64,000 bases of DNA from Acidimicrobiales bacterium AG-414-N20 (GCA_003214465.1 QCLO01000002.1:62001-126000); one strand, 5' to 3'. Counted from the first letter of the stretch, positions 34,912 through 43,259 are shown. The notes: generated by a model not told the origin, from the letters alone. Made by a program: numbers and translations.

Positions 34912-36027
34912 CTAGCGTGAGCTCCAAGTGTTTTGTGTTGCCGCCATTTCAACAGCTGCAAGTGGAACGTATCCGACTTCGGTCACTGCATCTTGGAGTG
35001 AAACTTCGGTCATAAAGAAGTCAACATAAGCTTCAAGAGCAGGATTATCTGCAAGTTTGGCTGGATTCACATAGATGAACAATGGCCTGCTTAATGGATA
35101 CTCACCTGAAGCGATAGTGACTGGTGTAGGAGCGACACATCCGTCTCCCCCATCCATTTCAAGGAGTTTGACATCTGCAGCGTTTGCTGCGAAAGCAAAC
35201 CCGACCCAGCCAAGACTGGTATCGCTTCCTTGAATACCAGTGAGAATAACATTGTCGTCACCTGAAGAAACATAGTCTGGGCGTGCTTCCCGCGATTCCT
35301 GATCACGAGATTTAGCTATTGATTTGAATGTCATTTCATTAAATGAATCAAAAGTTCCAGACTCAGCACCCGGTCCGAAAATATCAAGCGGCGCATCGGG
35401 GAAACCACCGGTTCCACCGAGCTCTACTGCAAGATCATTTGCATCTGACCAAGAATCAAACCCAGTTGATTCAGGACCAACCAGAGCGTAAAGGTCTCCT
35501 TTTGAAACACAATCCACAGCATCATTATTTGCATTGGTCATAACACCAATACCGTCGATACCAACTTGTAATTCAATGTACTCAACACCAGTCGCAGCGC
35601 ATGCCTCTGCTTCCGCGTCTTTAATGGCACGAGACGCACCAGAAATGTCTGTCTCTCCATTACAGAACAATTCAAAACCATCACCAGTACCCGGACCATC
35701 AACATTGACAGCAACACCAGGAGCGACGTCTTCAAACAATTCAGCTACACGAACAGAAACCGGTTCAACAGTTGAAGAACCAGAAACCTCAACCGTTCCT
35801 TCCAGACTTCCGACTTCTTCTACTGACTCTGATGCAGATGCAGTTTCTTCAACAGTTGAAGAACCAGAAACCTCAACCGTTCCTTCCAGACTTCCGACTT
35901 CTTCTACTGACTCTGATGCAGATGCAGTTTCTGGAGAAGATGATGAACTATCTTCACTGCTGCTACAACCGAAAACAACAGCAGTACATGCCAGCAAAGC
36001 AAAAAGATTAATCAACCTACGCTTCAT
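34912..36027 (-). CDS. pstS: Phosphate-binding lipoprotein PstS with internal 28-residue duplication
   Basis: High-affinity phosphate-binding protein, 371 aa. The signal peptide MKRRLINLFALLACTAVVFGC ends in a lipobox with C21 as the lipid-anchored residue. A serine-rich linker follows. Residues 33-60 and 61-88 are identical copies, each including the first beta strand and loop of the mature domain (EGTVEVSGSSTVE); only the second runs on into PVSVRVAEL. Binding-site segments GTGDGFELFCNGETDISGASR and GAESGTFDSF are seen. I chose the ATG at 36027 because AAAGGA lies 7 nt upstream and the signal peptide follows; the frame from 36072 adds 15 unlikely residues. The first gene of the pst-pho operon, preceded by a candidate PHO box. 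Confidence 0.93.
   Translation of the reverse strand: MKRRLINLFALLACTAVVFGCSSSEDSSSSSPETASASESVEEVGSLEGTVEVSGSSTVEETASASESVEEVGSLEGTVEVSGSSTVEPVSVRVAELFEDVAPGVAVNVDGPGTGDGFELFCNGETDISGASRAIKDAEAEACAATGVEYIELQVGIDGIGVMTNANNDAVDCVSKGDLYALVGPESTGFDSWSDANDLAVELGGTGGFPDAPLDIFGPGAESGTFDSFNEMTFKSIAKSRDQESREARPDYVSSGDDNVILTGIQGSDTSLGWVGFAFAANAADVKLLEMDGGDGCVAPTPVTIASGEYPLSRPLFIYVNPAKLADNPALEAYVDFFMTEVSLQDAVTEVGYVPLAAVEMAATQNTWSSR
35764..35932 (-). repeat. Perfect 84-bp tandem duplication inside pstS
   Basis: Two identical 84-bp units, 35764-35847 and 35848-35931, with the match running one further base. The unit keeps frame (28 codons) and encodes ETASASES...VSGSSTVE twice. No mismatch is seen, so the copies are recent, actively homogenised, or the product of assembly. 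Confidence 0.97.
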
Positions 36028-36090
36028 AACGTTTCCTTTTCTAGATTTTAAGATTGACGGCCTATCCGCCAAATCTTCTCAGCACAACAT

Positions 36091-36115
36091 AAAAAAGGCG
36101 GCTAAACAGAAGCCG
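36091..36115 (-). terminator. Terminator-like hairpin in the pstS upstream region
   Basis: On the minus strand CGGCT-(7 nt)-AGCCG (36115 down to 36099) is followed by CC and six U residues (36096-36091). This has the form of a short intrinsic terminator, located between the candidate PHO box and the pstS start. It could be a leader attenuator, or could simply lie upstream of the true transcription start. The stem is only 5 bp. Confidence 0.4.
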
Positions 36116-36122
36116 ATCATTT

Positions 36123-36162
36123 GGAGAACTTAAGGTAAACAGTTGATAAAAATTTGGTTTAA
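36123..36162 (-). promoter_or_regulatory. Candidate PHO box (11-bp direct repeats) upstream of pstS
   Basis: On the minus strand heptamers recur at exact 11-bp spacing: TTAAACC (36156-36162), TTTTATC (36145-36151), GTTTACC (36134-36140) and GTTCTCC (36123-36129). The last two are close to the GTTCACC unit known from actinobacterial PhoP/RegX3 boxes. They stand about 95-135 bp before the pstS ATG, a sensible place for activation. The other two units are degenerate. Confidence 0.55.
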
Positions 36163-36310
36163 CTCTTTTAGATTGAATTTTTTATAAGAAATATTTCATA
36201 CAAAAATTCATGATTTTTTGGTCTTTTTATATAAATTTTCTATTTTTTACGCCAGTTTTATGTCGTTTGTGAGAGAAATGGTTCTGCAAGCGAAACTAGG
36301 AGATTAATTA

Positions 36311-36550
36311 ATGAATACAAAATGGATGTCAAAAGGTAACTGTGCGGATACTAATCCTGATGCTTTCTTTCCAAGTGATGGGGTAGGCGTTGAAATAGCA
36401 AAAAGCATATGCAATAAATGCCCTGTAGCAAGCCTCTGTTTGGATTACGCCTTAACCTACAAAATAAATCACGGTGTTTGGGGTGGTTGTTCTGAAAGGC
36501 AACGTCGCAGAATTAGAAAAGAACGCCGGGAACTTTTACCAGCGGCTTAA
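36311..36550 (+). CDS. WhiB-family iron-sulfur transcription factor (copy 1)
   Basis: A 79-aa Wbl protein with the four cluster cysteines C11, C34, C37 and C43, the GVWGG turn at 55-59, and a basic tail (QRRRIRKERR). WhiB proteins bind a redox-sensitive [4Fe-4S] cluster and commonly act with the principal sigma factor; they are restricted to Actinobacteria and their phages. AGGAG lies 8 nt before the ATG. It is divergent from pstS. Of the two Wbl genes here it is the shorter. Confidence 0.93.
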   Translation: MNTKWMSKGNCADTNPDAFFPSDGVGVEIAKSICNKCPVASLCLDYALTYKINHGVWGGCSERQRRRIRKERRELLPAA

Positions 36551-36557
36551 AAAATAT

Positions 36558-36845
36558 TTATTGTTCTTCTGTCTCTTCTTCCTCTACATAACCCAAATCC
36601 CATGTGATTAGAACATTTTCACGTTCCGCGTCACGGTTTATCCGTTCACGATTCCGTCTGAATTGAGGGTCATGCGGGGGAAGAAGCATAAGACGGGCGC
36701 TAATGCGATCTTGGAAAGATTCAACTAATTTTGGATCACCAAACCCAGATCGTACCTCCCAGTGAGGAGCGGCTGGCCCAAGATAAATTACTTGAACTTC
36801 TCCTACTGGAGCTTGCTGAACTTGATCTTCGCTGATGTCACTCAT
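36558..36845 (-). CDS. Hypothetical protein (95 aa)
   Basis: Not recognised. An acidic N-terminus (SDISEDQVQQ), a hydrophobic strand (VQVIYLGPAAPHW), a charged middle rich in arginine (RNRERINRDAERE) and an acidic tail. No signal peptide or membrane segment. It lies between whiB copy 1 (convergent, 7-nt gap) and tatA (same strand, 77 nt). The proline- and aromatic-rich centre suggests a small folded domain. Confidence 0.6.
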   Translation of the reverse strand: MSDISEDQVQQAPVGEVQVIYLGPAAPHWEVRSGFGDPKLVESFQDRISARLMLLPPHDPQFRRNRERINRDAERENVLITWDLGYVEEEETEEQ

Positions 36846-36922
36846 GAGAGCATCTTTCCCTTATTTAGTCGTAGGCAAAAGTTTACCGATAAGAACACTT
36901 CAGGAGAATAAAAATTCTTTTG

Positions 36923-37117
36923 TTAAGACGATTCGTCTTTATTTTCGGTCTCGTCAGTGTCTTCCTTGGAACCTTCAGCCATTCCTTGCTGGAGCTCACG
37001 TTGTGCGCGTCCAAGGTTTCGGGCCAGTTTCGGAAGTTGACTGCCGCCAAAAAGAACGACTGCCACAATTGCAACGATGATTAATTCGTTGCTGCTTAAA
37101 AACGCAAGTGTGTTCAT
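36923..37117 (-). CDS. tatA: Twin-arginine translocase subunit TatA
   Basis: A 64-aa TatA/E protein: a short N-terminal membrane helix (LIIVAIVAVVLFG), the hinge FGGSQLPKLARNLGRA and an amphipathic helix, then an acidic tail. It forms the pore-like part of the Tat export system. tatB and tatC are not in the window. It lies 38 nt downstream of whiB copy 2 on the same strand. Confidence 0.9.
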   Translation of the reverse strand: MNTLAFLSSNELIIVAIVAVVLFGGSQLPKLARNLGRAQRELQQGMAEGSKEDTDETENKDESS

Positions 37118-37155
37118 AATTAAAGGTTAGCCGCGTATAGCTCTAGGCGGCGTGC

Positions 37156-37470
37156 TTAAGCACTTCGATGATCAGCTAATCTTTCAATTTCCGCAGTGCG
37201 TTCCGCAGCAGCAGCTCTTTCAAGAGCACGCTGGCGTCTAATTCGACGCCTTTCTCTTTCGCTCATTCCACCCCAAATACCAAACTTTTCGCCATTCTGT
37301 AGCGCAAACTCAAGACAATCATCTTTTACTACGCACCCTTGACATACTTCTTTAGCTTCGCGAGTACTTGCTCCTCTTTCAGGAAAAAACAAGTCGGGAT
37401 CAACGCCCAAACAATTCGCCTCATCTTGCCATGACGTATCCAAATCAGCTTTCGCGTAAATTCCCATCAT
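37156..37470 (-). CDS. WhiB-family iron-sulfur transcription factor (copy 2)
   Basis: A 104-aa Wbl protein. Cluster cysteines are C20, C43, C46 and C52; the turn is GIWGG (64-68), followed by a strongly basic helix (ERRRIRRQRALERA) expected to bind DNA. Two ATG codons stand together at the start and either may be used. The DPDLFFPERG segment resembles WhiB1/WhiB2-type proteins. Assignment to a subfamily is uncertain. Confidence 0.93.
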   Translation of the reverse strand: MMGIYAKADLDTSWQDEANCLGVDPDLFFPERGASTREAKEVCQGCVVKDDCLEFALQNGEKFGIWGGMSERERRRIRRQRALERAAAAERTAEIERLADHRSA

Positions 37471-37555
37471 GTAATTACACCATTGTTATTAGTGAAAAAG
37501 CAATACCGCGCCAAGAAAAACCAAAAAAATTGCGAAAATGTAGGTTTTTTAGGAT

Positions 37556-39577
37556 TTATCTCGAAGAGGTAAATGTTCGACGTTGCTCAACAAAATCAAC
37601 GAGTAGATAATCTCCCAAACTCTGATTAGTGGTAAAAAACGCTCTCCCACCGTTCATTTTAGTTACGTGCTCAATGAAACGTATTAGATACGGGGTCGCA
37701 TCTAAAACAAAAATGTTTATTCGAATATCATCTCGTGTGCAACGTTTAACTTCTAAAAGAGTCTTCTCTATTGTTTCAGAGGAAGGTGGATAATTGAAAA
37801 AAGGGAAACCATCTTCAGTTATATGAGCTGTTGGCTCTCCATCTGTAACCATAATTATTTGTTTAGTCCCGCTCTCTTTCGCCAACATCTTCCTAGAGAG
37901 TGCTAAACCGTGCTGCATATTCGTTCCGTAAACATAATCCCAGGAAACTTCTGGAAGTTTTTCCGGTCGTATCTCTCTAGCAATTTCGCTAAAAGTAACT
38001 ACACCTAAAAAATCTCTAGGAAACTGACCAGATATCAAAGAATTAAGAGCCATTGCCACTTTCTTTGCAGGTAAAAAATTGTCACGCATCGGCATTGAAA
38101 GCGACAAATCAAGCATCAAAACTGTTGAAGCTTGAACAGTTGCCTCTGTGCGTTCAATCTCGAAATCCTCAGGTTTAATATCGACAGGTGTTCCTGAACC
38201 ATTCCGAACAAGTCCGTTTCTAACTGTTCGTTCAATATTCAAATTGAAAGGATCACCAAACTCGTAGCTCTTCGTTGCGTAGTCTCGTTCGTGACCTGCA
38301 CCAGTTTTTTCAGCATTGTGCCTACCAGCACGATCTTTAGAAAGCTGCCTGTAAAGATCTCCTAAAGCATTCTGACCTAGCTTTCTAATTGCTTTAGGAG
38401 TCAAACTCAGTTGACCATCTTTGTTTTCAACCAATCCTGCTTCTTCAAGCATTTTGCTCATTTCGGCGAGTCGCTCAAGACTCTCAGCGGATTCGTCACC
38501 TAAAAGTTCTCTTACTTTTTCGGTATCTACCTCTGATAACGCTCCAGGGTTTGAAACGTTTCGCAACATTTGATCTAACCGATCTAAATCTGCGAGATCT
38601 TCGAAAGTCTGAATTGCTTCTGGGAGATTCAAAGAATCATCTCCTTGGAATTCAACTGATTGCTCCCACCCCATTTTCGGAAAAGCTTCTCTCAAATTCT
38701 CGGACAATTGATCCATTTGCCAACGCAAATCCATATCTTCTAGAAGCTGTTCTGAAAGTTCTTCTAACTGTGCTCTTTGTTCGGGGGTCATAGAATTTAA
38801 AACCTGAGCCATAGTCGCCATTCTTTGAGCCATGACTTCTAAAAGTTCTTCAAGACTTTGAGGGTTTTCAGGAAAAAAATCACCATACTCTTCCATAAAC
38901 TTCTCAAAATCTGGATTTTCACCTTGCTGATGTTCACTCAGCATCTGATTCAAAGCAGACAACATGTCTTTCATCCTGGACATGTCTTCCGTACTCATGT
39001 TTTTCATTTCACCGGCCATTTGATCAATCGCTTGTTGCATCAACTGTTCACGTAAATCCTCAACGAGTTCTTCAAATCTTTGCGCTGCAGCATTCGAAGT
39101 AAAGTCGTAGTCGGTTAAACCTTTTACTCGACTCGCCAGGTTTTCATGCTCCAACATGTCGAGTTCATCACGTCTAGCTTGCAGAGCTTCTTTGCTGATT
39201 TCTTCTTGTCGTTCATCATCTCTGAATCTATTTTCTACTGCATCTAACGATTCCCGCTCAGTTGCCATTACTTGTTCTAGAGCTTCATTAATTTCGTCAT
39301 AAACACCACCCAAATTGTGCTGTTCAATGGTTTCTTGTCTCTTCTGACGTAACTTTTGAAGTATTTCTCTCAAGCCTTCTAAATGCCCACCGTCAAAATC
39401 CAAACCTCTTTGCATCAACCTTCGTAAAGCTGAATTAGGATCTCCGTTTTCAATAAGCTCATCTCCCAGAGCTTCCATTAAAGAATTGGCATCTAATTCT
39501 GATATTTGTTGAGTTCCATCCCACCTCGAGTAAGTAAAACGGCGAGAACCGGACAGATATTTATCATTGTTGTCCAT
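37556..39577 (-). CDS. VWA-domain protein, partner of a MoxR-type ATPase
   Basis: A 673-aa protein. The first ~440 residues are acidic and helical, with long coiled-coil-like stretches (REILQKLRQKRQETIEQ, EELVEDLREQLMQQAID). The C-terminal ~200 residues are a von Willebrand A domain with a MIDAS motif DLSLS (in LMLDLSLSMPMRDN) and VTDGEPTAH. Size and layout match the mycobacterial Rv0959 protein, whose gene follows the Mg-chelatase-like Rv0958. Such pairs are thought to act as metal-linked chaperones. Here the partner ATPase is at 41687-43129. Two palindromes lie just upstream of the start. Confidence 0.85.
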   Translation of the reverse strand: MDNNDKYLSGSRRFTYSRWDGTQQISELDANSLMEALGDELIENGDPNSALRRLMQRGLDFDGGHLEGLREILQKLRQKRQETIEQHNLGGVYDEINEALEQVMATERESLDAVENRFRDDERQEEISKEALQARRDELDMLEHENLASRVKGLTDYDFTSNAAAQRFEELVEDLREQLMQQAIDQMAGEMKNMSTEDMSRMKDMLSALNQMLSEHQQGENPDFEKFMEEYGDFFPENPQSLEELLEVMAQRMATMAQVLNSMTPEQRAQLEELSEQLLEDMDLRWQMDQLSENLREAFPKMGWEQSVEFQGDDSLNLPEAIQTFEDLADLDRLDQMLRNVSNPGALSEVDTEKVRELLGDESAESLERLAEMSKMLEEAGLVENKDGQLSLTPKAIRKLGQNALGDLYRQLSKDRAGRHNAEKTGAGHERDYATKSYEFGDPFNLNIERTVRNGLVRNGSGTPVDIKPEDFEIERTEATVQASTVLMLDLSLSMPMRDNFLPAKKVAMALNSLISGQFPRDFLGVVTFSEIAREIRPEKLPEVSWDYVYGTNMQHGLALSRKMLAKESGTKQIIMVTDGEPTAHITEDGFPFFNYPPSSETIEKTLLEVKRCTRDDIRINIFVLDATPYLIRFIEHVTKMNGGRAFFTTNQSLGDYLLVDFVEQRRTFTSSR

Positions 39578-39623
39578 TAAACCTCCCAGCCTCGCCTACT
39601 AATCTTTTGTGAAACTTACCCTG

Positions 39624-39663
39624 ATGAATTCATTAATAGCTAATAGATGAAATTAATTTCATC
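39624..39663. promoter_or_regulatory. Paired palindromes upstream of the VWA gene
   Basis: Perfect palindromes ATGAATTCAT (39624-39633) and GATGAAATTAATTTCATC (39646-39663, 18 bp), sharing the half-sites ATGAA/TTCAT, stand 47-86 bp upstream of the minus-strand VWA gene. They have the form of tandem operator sites for a dimeric regulator. No regulator gene is adjacent. Confidence 0.45.
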
Positions 39664-39729
39664 AAAGAAGATCAAAACGAAACCTTTTATTAACAGAAAT
39701 TTTCATTTATTATTCTTCAAATCTGATTT

Positions 39730-40728
39730 TTACCAATCTGAAGCTTCTGGAATGAACTGAATTGCTTGATCGATGAGACTAACTACCATTTCACCTAAAA
39801 AAGGTGTCGTTTTTCTGGTTGTGTCTTCAACTTGGCGTACATAGACGCCTTCTAACATGCAAGCAAGTTTGAACTTACTCATCACAACGTACCAGCCGAG
39901 TGATTCCGGTTTGATTCCCGCCCGGTCCGCCCATAAAGAAACCGCTTGTGACCTATCAGGCATGTTCTTATTTTCAAAATTTAGTGTTCCCATTAAATAC
40001 CCCAAATCCATGAGGGGGTCTCCTATGGTTGCATTTTCCCAATCTAAAACAGCTAATAAACGAGGGTTTTTTTCTTTGGAAAAAAGCATGTTATGGAAGT
40101 TGTAATCACCATGCATTACTCCTGGAATAGTTTTTTTTGGTCTATTGTCTTCCAACCATTCTGCTACTTCATCTATTCCTGGAATTTCTCTGTTTTGATA
40201 TGAATCAAGCTGACCTTTCCAACGACCTACTTGCCTTTCAAGAAAACCTTCGGGACGTCCTAAATCTGATAAGCCAGCACTCTGATAGTCAATTGACGCC
40301 AATTCACCCAATGCTTTAAGAAGTTGAATAGCAATGTCATGATACGAATCCATACCGCCCAATTCTTCAGGAATTGGATCAGAAGGGACTAGGCCATCTA
40401 CCCATTCCATCACATAGAAAAAAGAACCTGTTACTGAAATATCAGTACATAAAGAAATCGCTTTTGCATGAGGTACTTTTGTTCCTTCTAAAGCAGATTG
40501 AAATCTGAATTCTCTTTCCATAATCCTGTTCGAACCATCGAAAGACAAAGGAACTAATGATGGCCTTCTCAGGACCCAGAAATCGTTAGAACGTTTAACG
40601 ATAAAAACTTCATTTGATTCACCGGCTTTTACACGTTCAAAAGAAATCTCTTTACCTTGTCCGAGCCCTTGCGCGTCGAACCATTCTCTTAACGAGCTTT
40701 CGTCGATCAGTTTCGGAGACAAATTCAT
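39730..40728 (-). CDS. Aminoglycoside-phosphotransferase-fold kinase (ACAD10/11-like)
   Basis: A 332-aa protein kinase-like fold enzyme. The catalytic loop is VMHGDYNFHNMLFS and the metal motif is LDWENATIGDPLMDLGYLMG. Members of this branch often occur with acyl-CoA dehydrogenases or hydratases and phosphorylate hydroxyacyl compounds; antibiotic resistance is unlikely. It is divergent from a MaoC-type hydratase gene (105-nt gap), which fits a lipid-related role. Substrate unknown. Confidence 0.82.
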   Translation of the reverse strand: MNLSPKLIDESSLREWFDAQGLGQGKEISFERVKAGESNEVFIVKRSNDFWVLRRPSLVPLSFDGSNRIMEREFRFQSALEGTKVPHAKAISLCTDISVTGSFFYVMEWVDGLVPSDPIPEELGGMDSYHDIAIQLLKALGELASIDYQSAGLSDLGRPEGFLERQVGRWKGQLDSYQNREIPGIDEVAEWLEDNRPKKTIPGVMHGDYNFHNMLFSKEKNPRLLAVLDWENATIGDPLMDLGYLMGTLNFENKNMPDRSQAVSLWADRAGIKPESLGWYVVMSKFKLACMLEGVYVRQVEDTTRKTTPFLGEMVVSLIDQAIQFIPEASDW

Positions 40729-40833
40729 TATGAAAACACTCTAATAGAGGCAACTTGTTATCCTATTTACCACCTTTGTTGGCTATGAGCTTTCAAGTGC
40801 ATAGATTCATATTTAGAAAGTAGGAGGGAACAA

Positions 40834-41673
40834 ATGCCAATTAATCCAGACGCTTCGGGATCCATAGGAGAACCTGCAGAATTTTCATGGACATCAAAAG
40901 ACAGTTTGTTGTACGCACTCGGTGTGGGAGCTGGAGTCTCCGACCCAACAGGTTTCGAACTTGAATTCACAACTGAAAACAGCAACGGAATAAACCAGGT
41001 AGCTTTCCCTACCCAAGTGGTAGTTATGGGAGGTGGAAGTACTCCTAGTTTTGGTGACTTCAACCCGGTGAACCTTCTTCACGCCGAACAAGCAATCACG
41101 TTGCACCAACCTCTTCCAGCAGCTGGAACAGCAGTATCAACTGGAAAAATTGGTCCTATTTACGACAAAGGCAAAGCTGCGCTTGTCTACCTAGAAACAG
41201 ATGTAGCAGACACTGACGGAAACCCTATGTGGAGCACAAAATCAGGTTTGTTCATCGGTGGCGAAGGAGGATGGGGCGGGGATCGCGGTCCCACAACTGA
41301 ATGGAATCTGCCAGAACGTGAAGCTGATCACACAGTCTCATATGAAACAAGAAACGATCAAGCTCTTCTTTATAGATTGAACGGTGACCGTAATCCTCTG
41401 CATTCGGATCCCTCATTCGCTTCAGCAGCAGGGTTTGACAAACCAATACTTCATGGGCTTTGTACATATGGTTTTACCGGACGTGCCTTATTACATGCCG
41501 TATGCGGCTCTGACCCTGCACAGTTTGGAAGCATGGGCGGAAGATTCAAATCACCCGTGATGCCCGGTGAGGTGCTAGAAGTCCACGCTTGGGAAGAATC
41601 AGATCAAGTTTTATTCCAGACACGTGTTGGTGACAGAGTTGTCTTCGATAATGGGGTTATGACTCGAAATTAA
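40834..41673 (+). CDS. MaoC-like (R)-enoyl-CoA hydratase
   Basis: A 279-aa double-hotdog enzyme of the hydratase-2 type. The hydratase motif is clear: RLNGDRNPLHSDPSFASAAGFDKPILHG, with the catalytic D and H in GDRNPLH. The N-terminal half is a non-catalytic hotdog fold. It hydrates trans-2-enoyl-CoA to (R)-3-hydroxyacyl-CoA. AGTAGGAGG precedes the ATG. Its stop faces the MoxR ATPase gene. Confidence 0.9.
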   Translation: MPINPDASGSIGEPAEFSWTSKDSLLYALGVGAGVSDPTGFELEFTTENSNGINQVAFPTQVVVMGGGSTPSFGDFNPVNLLHAEQAITLHQPLPAAGTAVSTGKIGPIYDKGKAALVYLETDVADTDGNPMWSTKSGLFIGGEGGWGGDRGPTTEWNLPEREADHTVSYETRNDQALLYRLNGDRNPLHSDPSFASAAGFDKPILHGLCTYGFTGRALLHAVCGSDPAQFGSMGGRFKSPVMPGEVLEVHAWEESDQVLFQTRVGDRVVFDNGVMTRN

Positions 41674-41686
41674 TTCGAGAAAAATT

Positions 41687-43129
41687 TTATTTTCGTGCGG
41701 CGTAACTCGCCCTAGCACCCGAAGCATATTTATTTAATCTCTTAGACAAATGAAGCCCTTCGAGAATCAGCTCAACAGCGCTGGCTGTCATCGCTGAGCC
41801 ATTAGAATTGCTACCTTCTAAAACTGCTTGAACAGCTGGTTTAAGAGCAGGGAGGTCAGAATTTACTACATTCTCATAATCATCTGATACGACGTCCTCA
41901 CCAGTTGAAATTCCTTCCAAATTTTCAAAAGCTTCAACTATTGGCTGATGCAGCTCGGCAGGAACAATATCTCGGAAAACATTCAATACAGCTTCGTTTA
42001 ACAGCTGATTAACAATTTCAGAATCACGATCTTCATCAAGACTTTCAATTTCTACTTTGCCGGCAGTCGCAGCAATCAAAGCGTTCAAATCAGAAATCCT
42101 CGGAACAGCTTCTTTCTCTTTGTTCCGCAATGCGCGTCTAACAGAATTAGCAACCATTGCTTCTTGATTGGTCACGCTCATTCGAACTGACACTCCAGAT
42201 CTTTGATTCAGATGAGGGCTGTTACGTGCTTCGTGCGTCAAAACTGCTATCACTCTGGTCATAAAATCTGGAACACTTACATCTAGTTCCCCCACCGCTG
42301 GAATAGATGCTTCTTGTTCAACTATGTCCATTTCAATTTCCGGTTCAATTGGATAATGAGTTCTGATCTGCGAACCGAAACGATCTTTAAGGGGTGTGAT
42401 TATCCGACCTCGATTGGTGTAATCCTCAGGATTAGCAGAAGCGAATAAAATAACGTCAAGCGGAAGTCTGATTTTGTAACCTCTTATTTGGACATCTCTT
42501 TCTTCTAAAACGTTTAAAAGCCCCACTTGGATTCTTTCCGCTAGATCTGGCAGCTCATTAATCGCAAATAGTCCTCGATTTGTTCGTGGCACCAATCCAT
42601 AGTGAAGAGTTAATTCGTCTGAAAGGTATCTGCCTTCAGCAACTTTGATCGGGTCCACTTCACCAATCAGGTCAGCTATTGAAGTGTCAGGAGTTGCTAA
42701 CTTTTCTCCGTAACGAACATCCCTGTGCACCCATTCGATGGGAGTATTTCGTCCTAGTTCATTTACTAAATCTTTCGCGTGCTTAGATACCGGTGAATAA
42801 GGGTCATCATTTATTTCTGACCCTTTGACTATTGGCATCCACTCATCTAGTAATTCAATTAATCCTCGTATCAAACGAGTCTTGGCTTGTCCTCTTTCTC
42901 CAAGAAAAATTACATCATGTCCCGCAAGTATCGCATTTTCTAATTGCGGCATAACAGTCTCTTCGTAGCCATGCACTCCTGAAAATAATGAATCACCGTT
43001 CCGAATTCTTTCAACCAGATTTCTTCTAAGTTCTTCTTTTACTGGAACAGACTCCCAACCACTAGATTTGAGTTCACCTAAAGTAGATGGAATTTGCATT
43101 TTCCTATTTTTTGAAAACAAATTACCCAT
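41687..43129 (-). CDS. MoxR/Mg-chelatase-like AAA+ ATPase
   Basis: A 480-aa AAA+ protein. Walker A is GERGQAKT (77-84), with the alanine that is usual for MoxR-type proteins. Walker B lies in GLFAINELPDL, sensor 1 in ILFASANPEDYTNRG and an arginine finger region in LKDRFGSQI. It matches the mycobacterial Rv0958 family. Its functional partner should be the VWA protein encoded downstream at 37556-39577; between them lie two unrelated genes, one inverted. Confidence 0.87.
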   Translation of the reverse strand: MGNLFSKNRKMQIPSTLGELKSSGWESVPVKEELRRNLVERIRNGDSLFSGVHGYEETVMPQLENAILAGHDVIFLGERGQAKTRLIRGLIELLDEWMPIVKGSEINDDPYSPVSKHAKDLVNELGRNTPIEWVHRDVRYGEKLATPDTSIADLIGEVDPIKVAEGRYLSDELTLHYGLVPRTNRGLFAINELPDLAERIQVGLLNVLEERDVQIRGYKIRLPLDVILFASANPEDYTNRGRIITPLKDRFGSQIRTHYPIEPEIEMDIVEQEASIPAVGELDVSVPDFMTRVIAVLTHEARNSPHLNQRSGVSVRMSVTNQEAMVANSVRRALRNKEKEAVPRISDLNALIAATAGKVEIESLDEDRDSEIVNQLLNEAVLNVFRDIVPAELHQPIVEAFENLEGISTGEDVVSDDYENVVNSDLPALKPAVQAVLEGSNSNGSAMTASAVELILEGLHLSKRLNKYASGARASYAARK

Positions 43130-43253
43130 GGCGGCACCCTAGCGATCCTTTTGCATCATTTAAATACCAAAATCAATTGAATATAAATTTTTTAAGTGAA
43201 TCTGTCTTTGATTTAAAACATTTTTTTCAACTAAGCCCGTTGCAAGAAAAAAC

Positions 43254-43259
43254 TATAAT
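43254..43259 (+). promoter_or_regulatory. Candidate -10 element for sdhCAB
   Basis: A perfect TATAAT (43254-43259), followed by GTG, lies 98 bp before the sdhC ATG. No good -35 stands 17 bp upstream. The rest of the 227-nt gap is AT-rich at its left, with a more GC-rich leader (43265-43356) that shows no clear riboswitch or terminator. Confidence 0.4.

Noticed and set aside
35772-36011. Other-frame proteins with internal repeats over pstS
   Set aside because: Their repeats only mirror the 84-bp duplication in pstS; they are shadows.
39730-40728. Aminoglycoside resistance gene
   Set aside because: The sequence belongs to the ACAD10/11-like branch of the fold, and the context (MaoC hydratase) is metabolic, with no mobile element.
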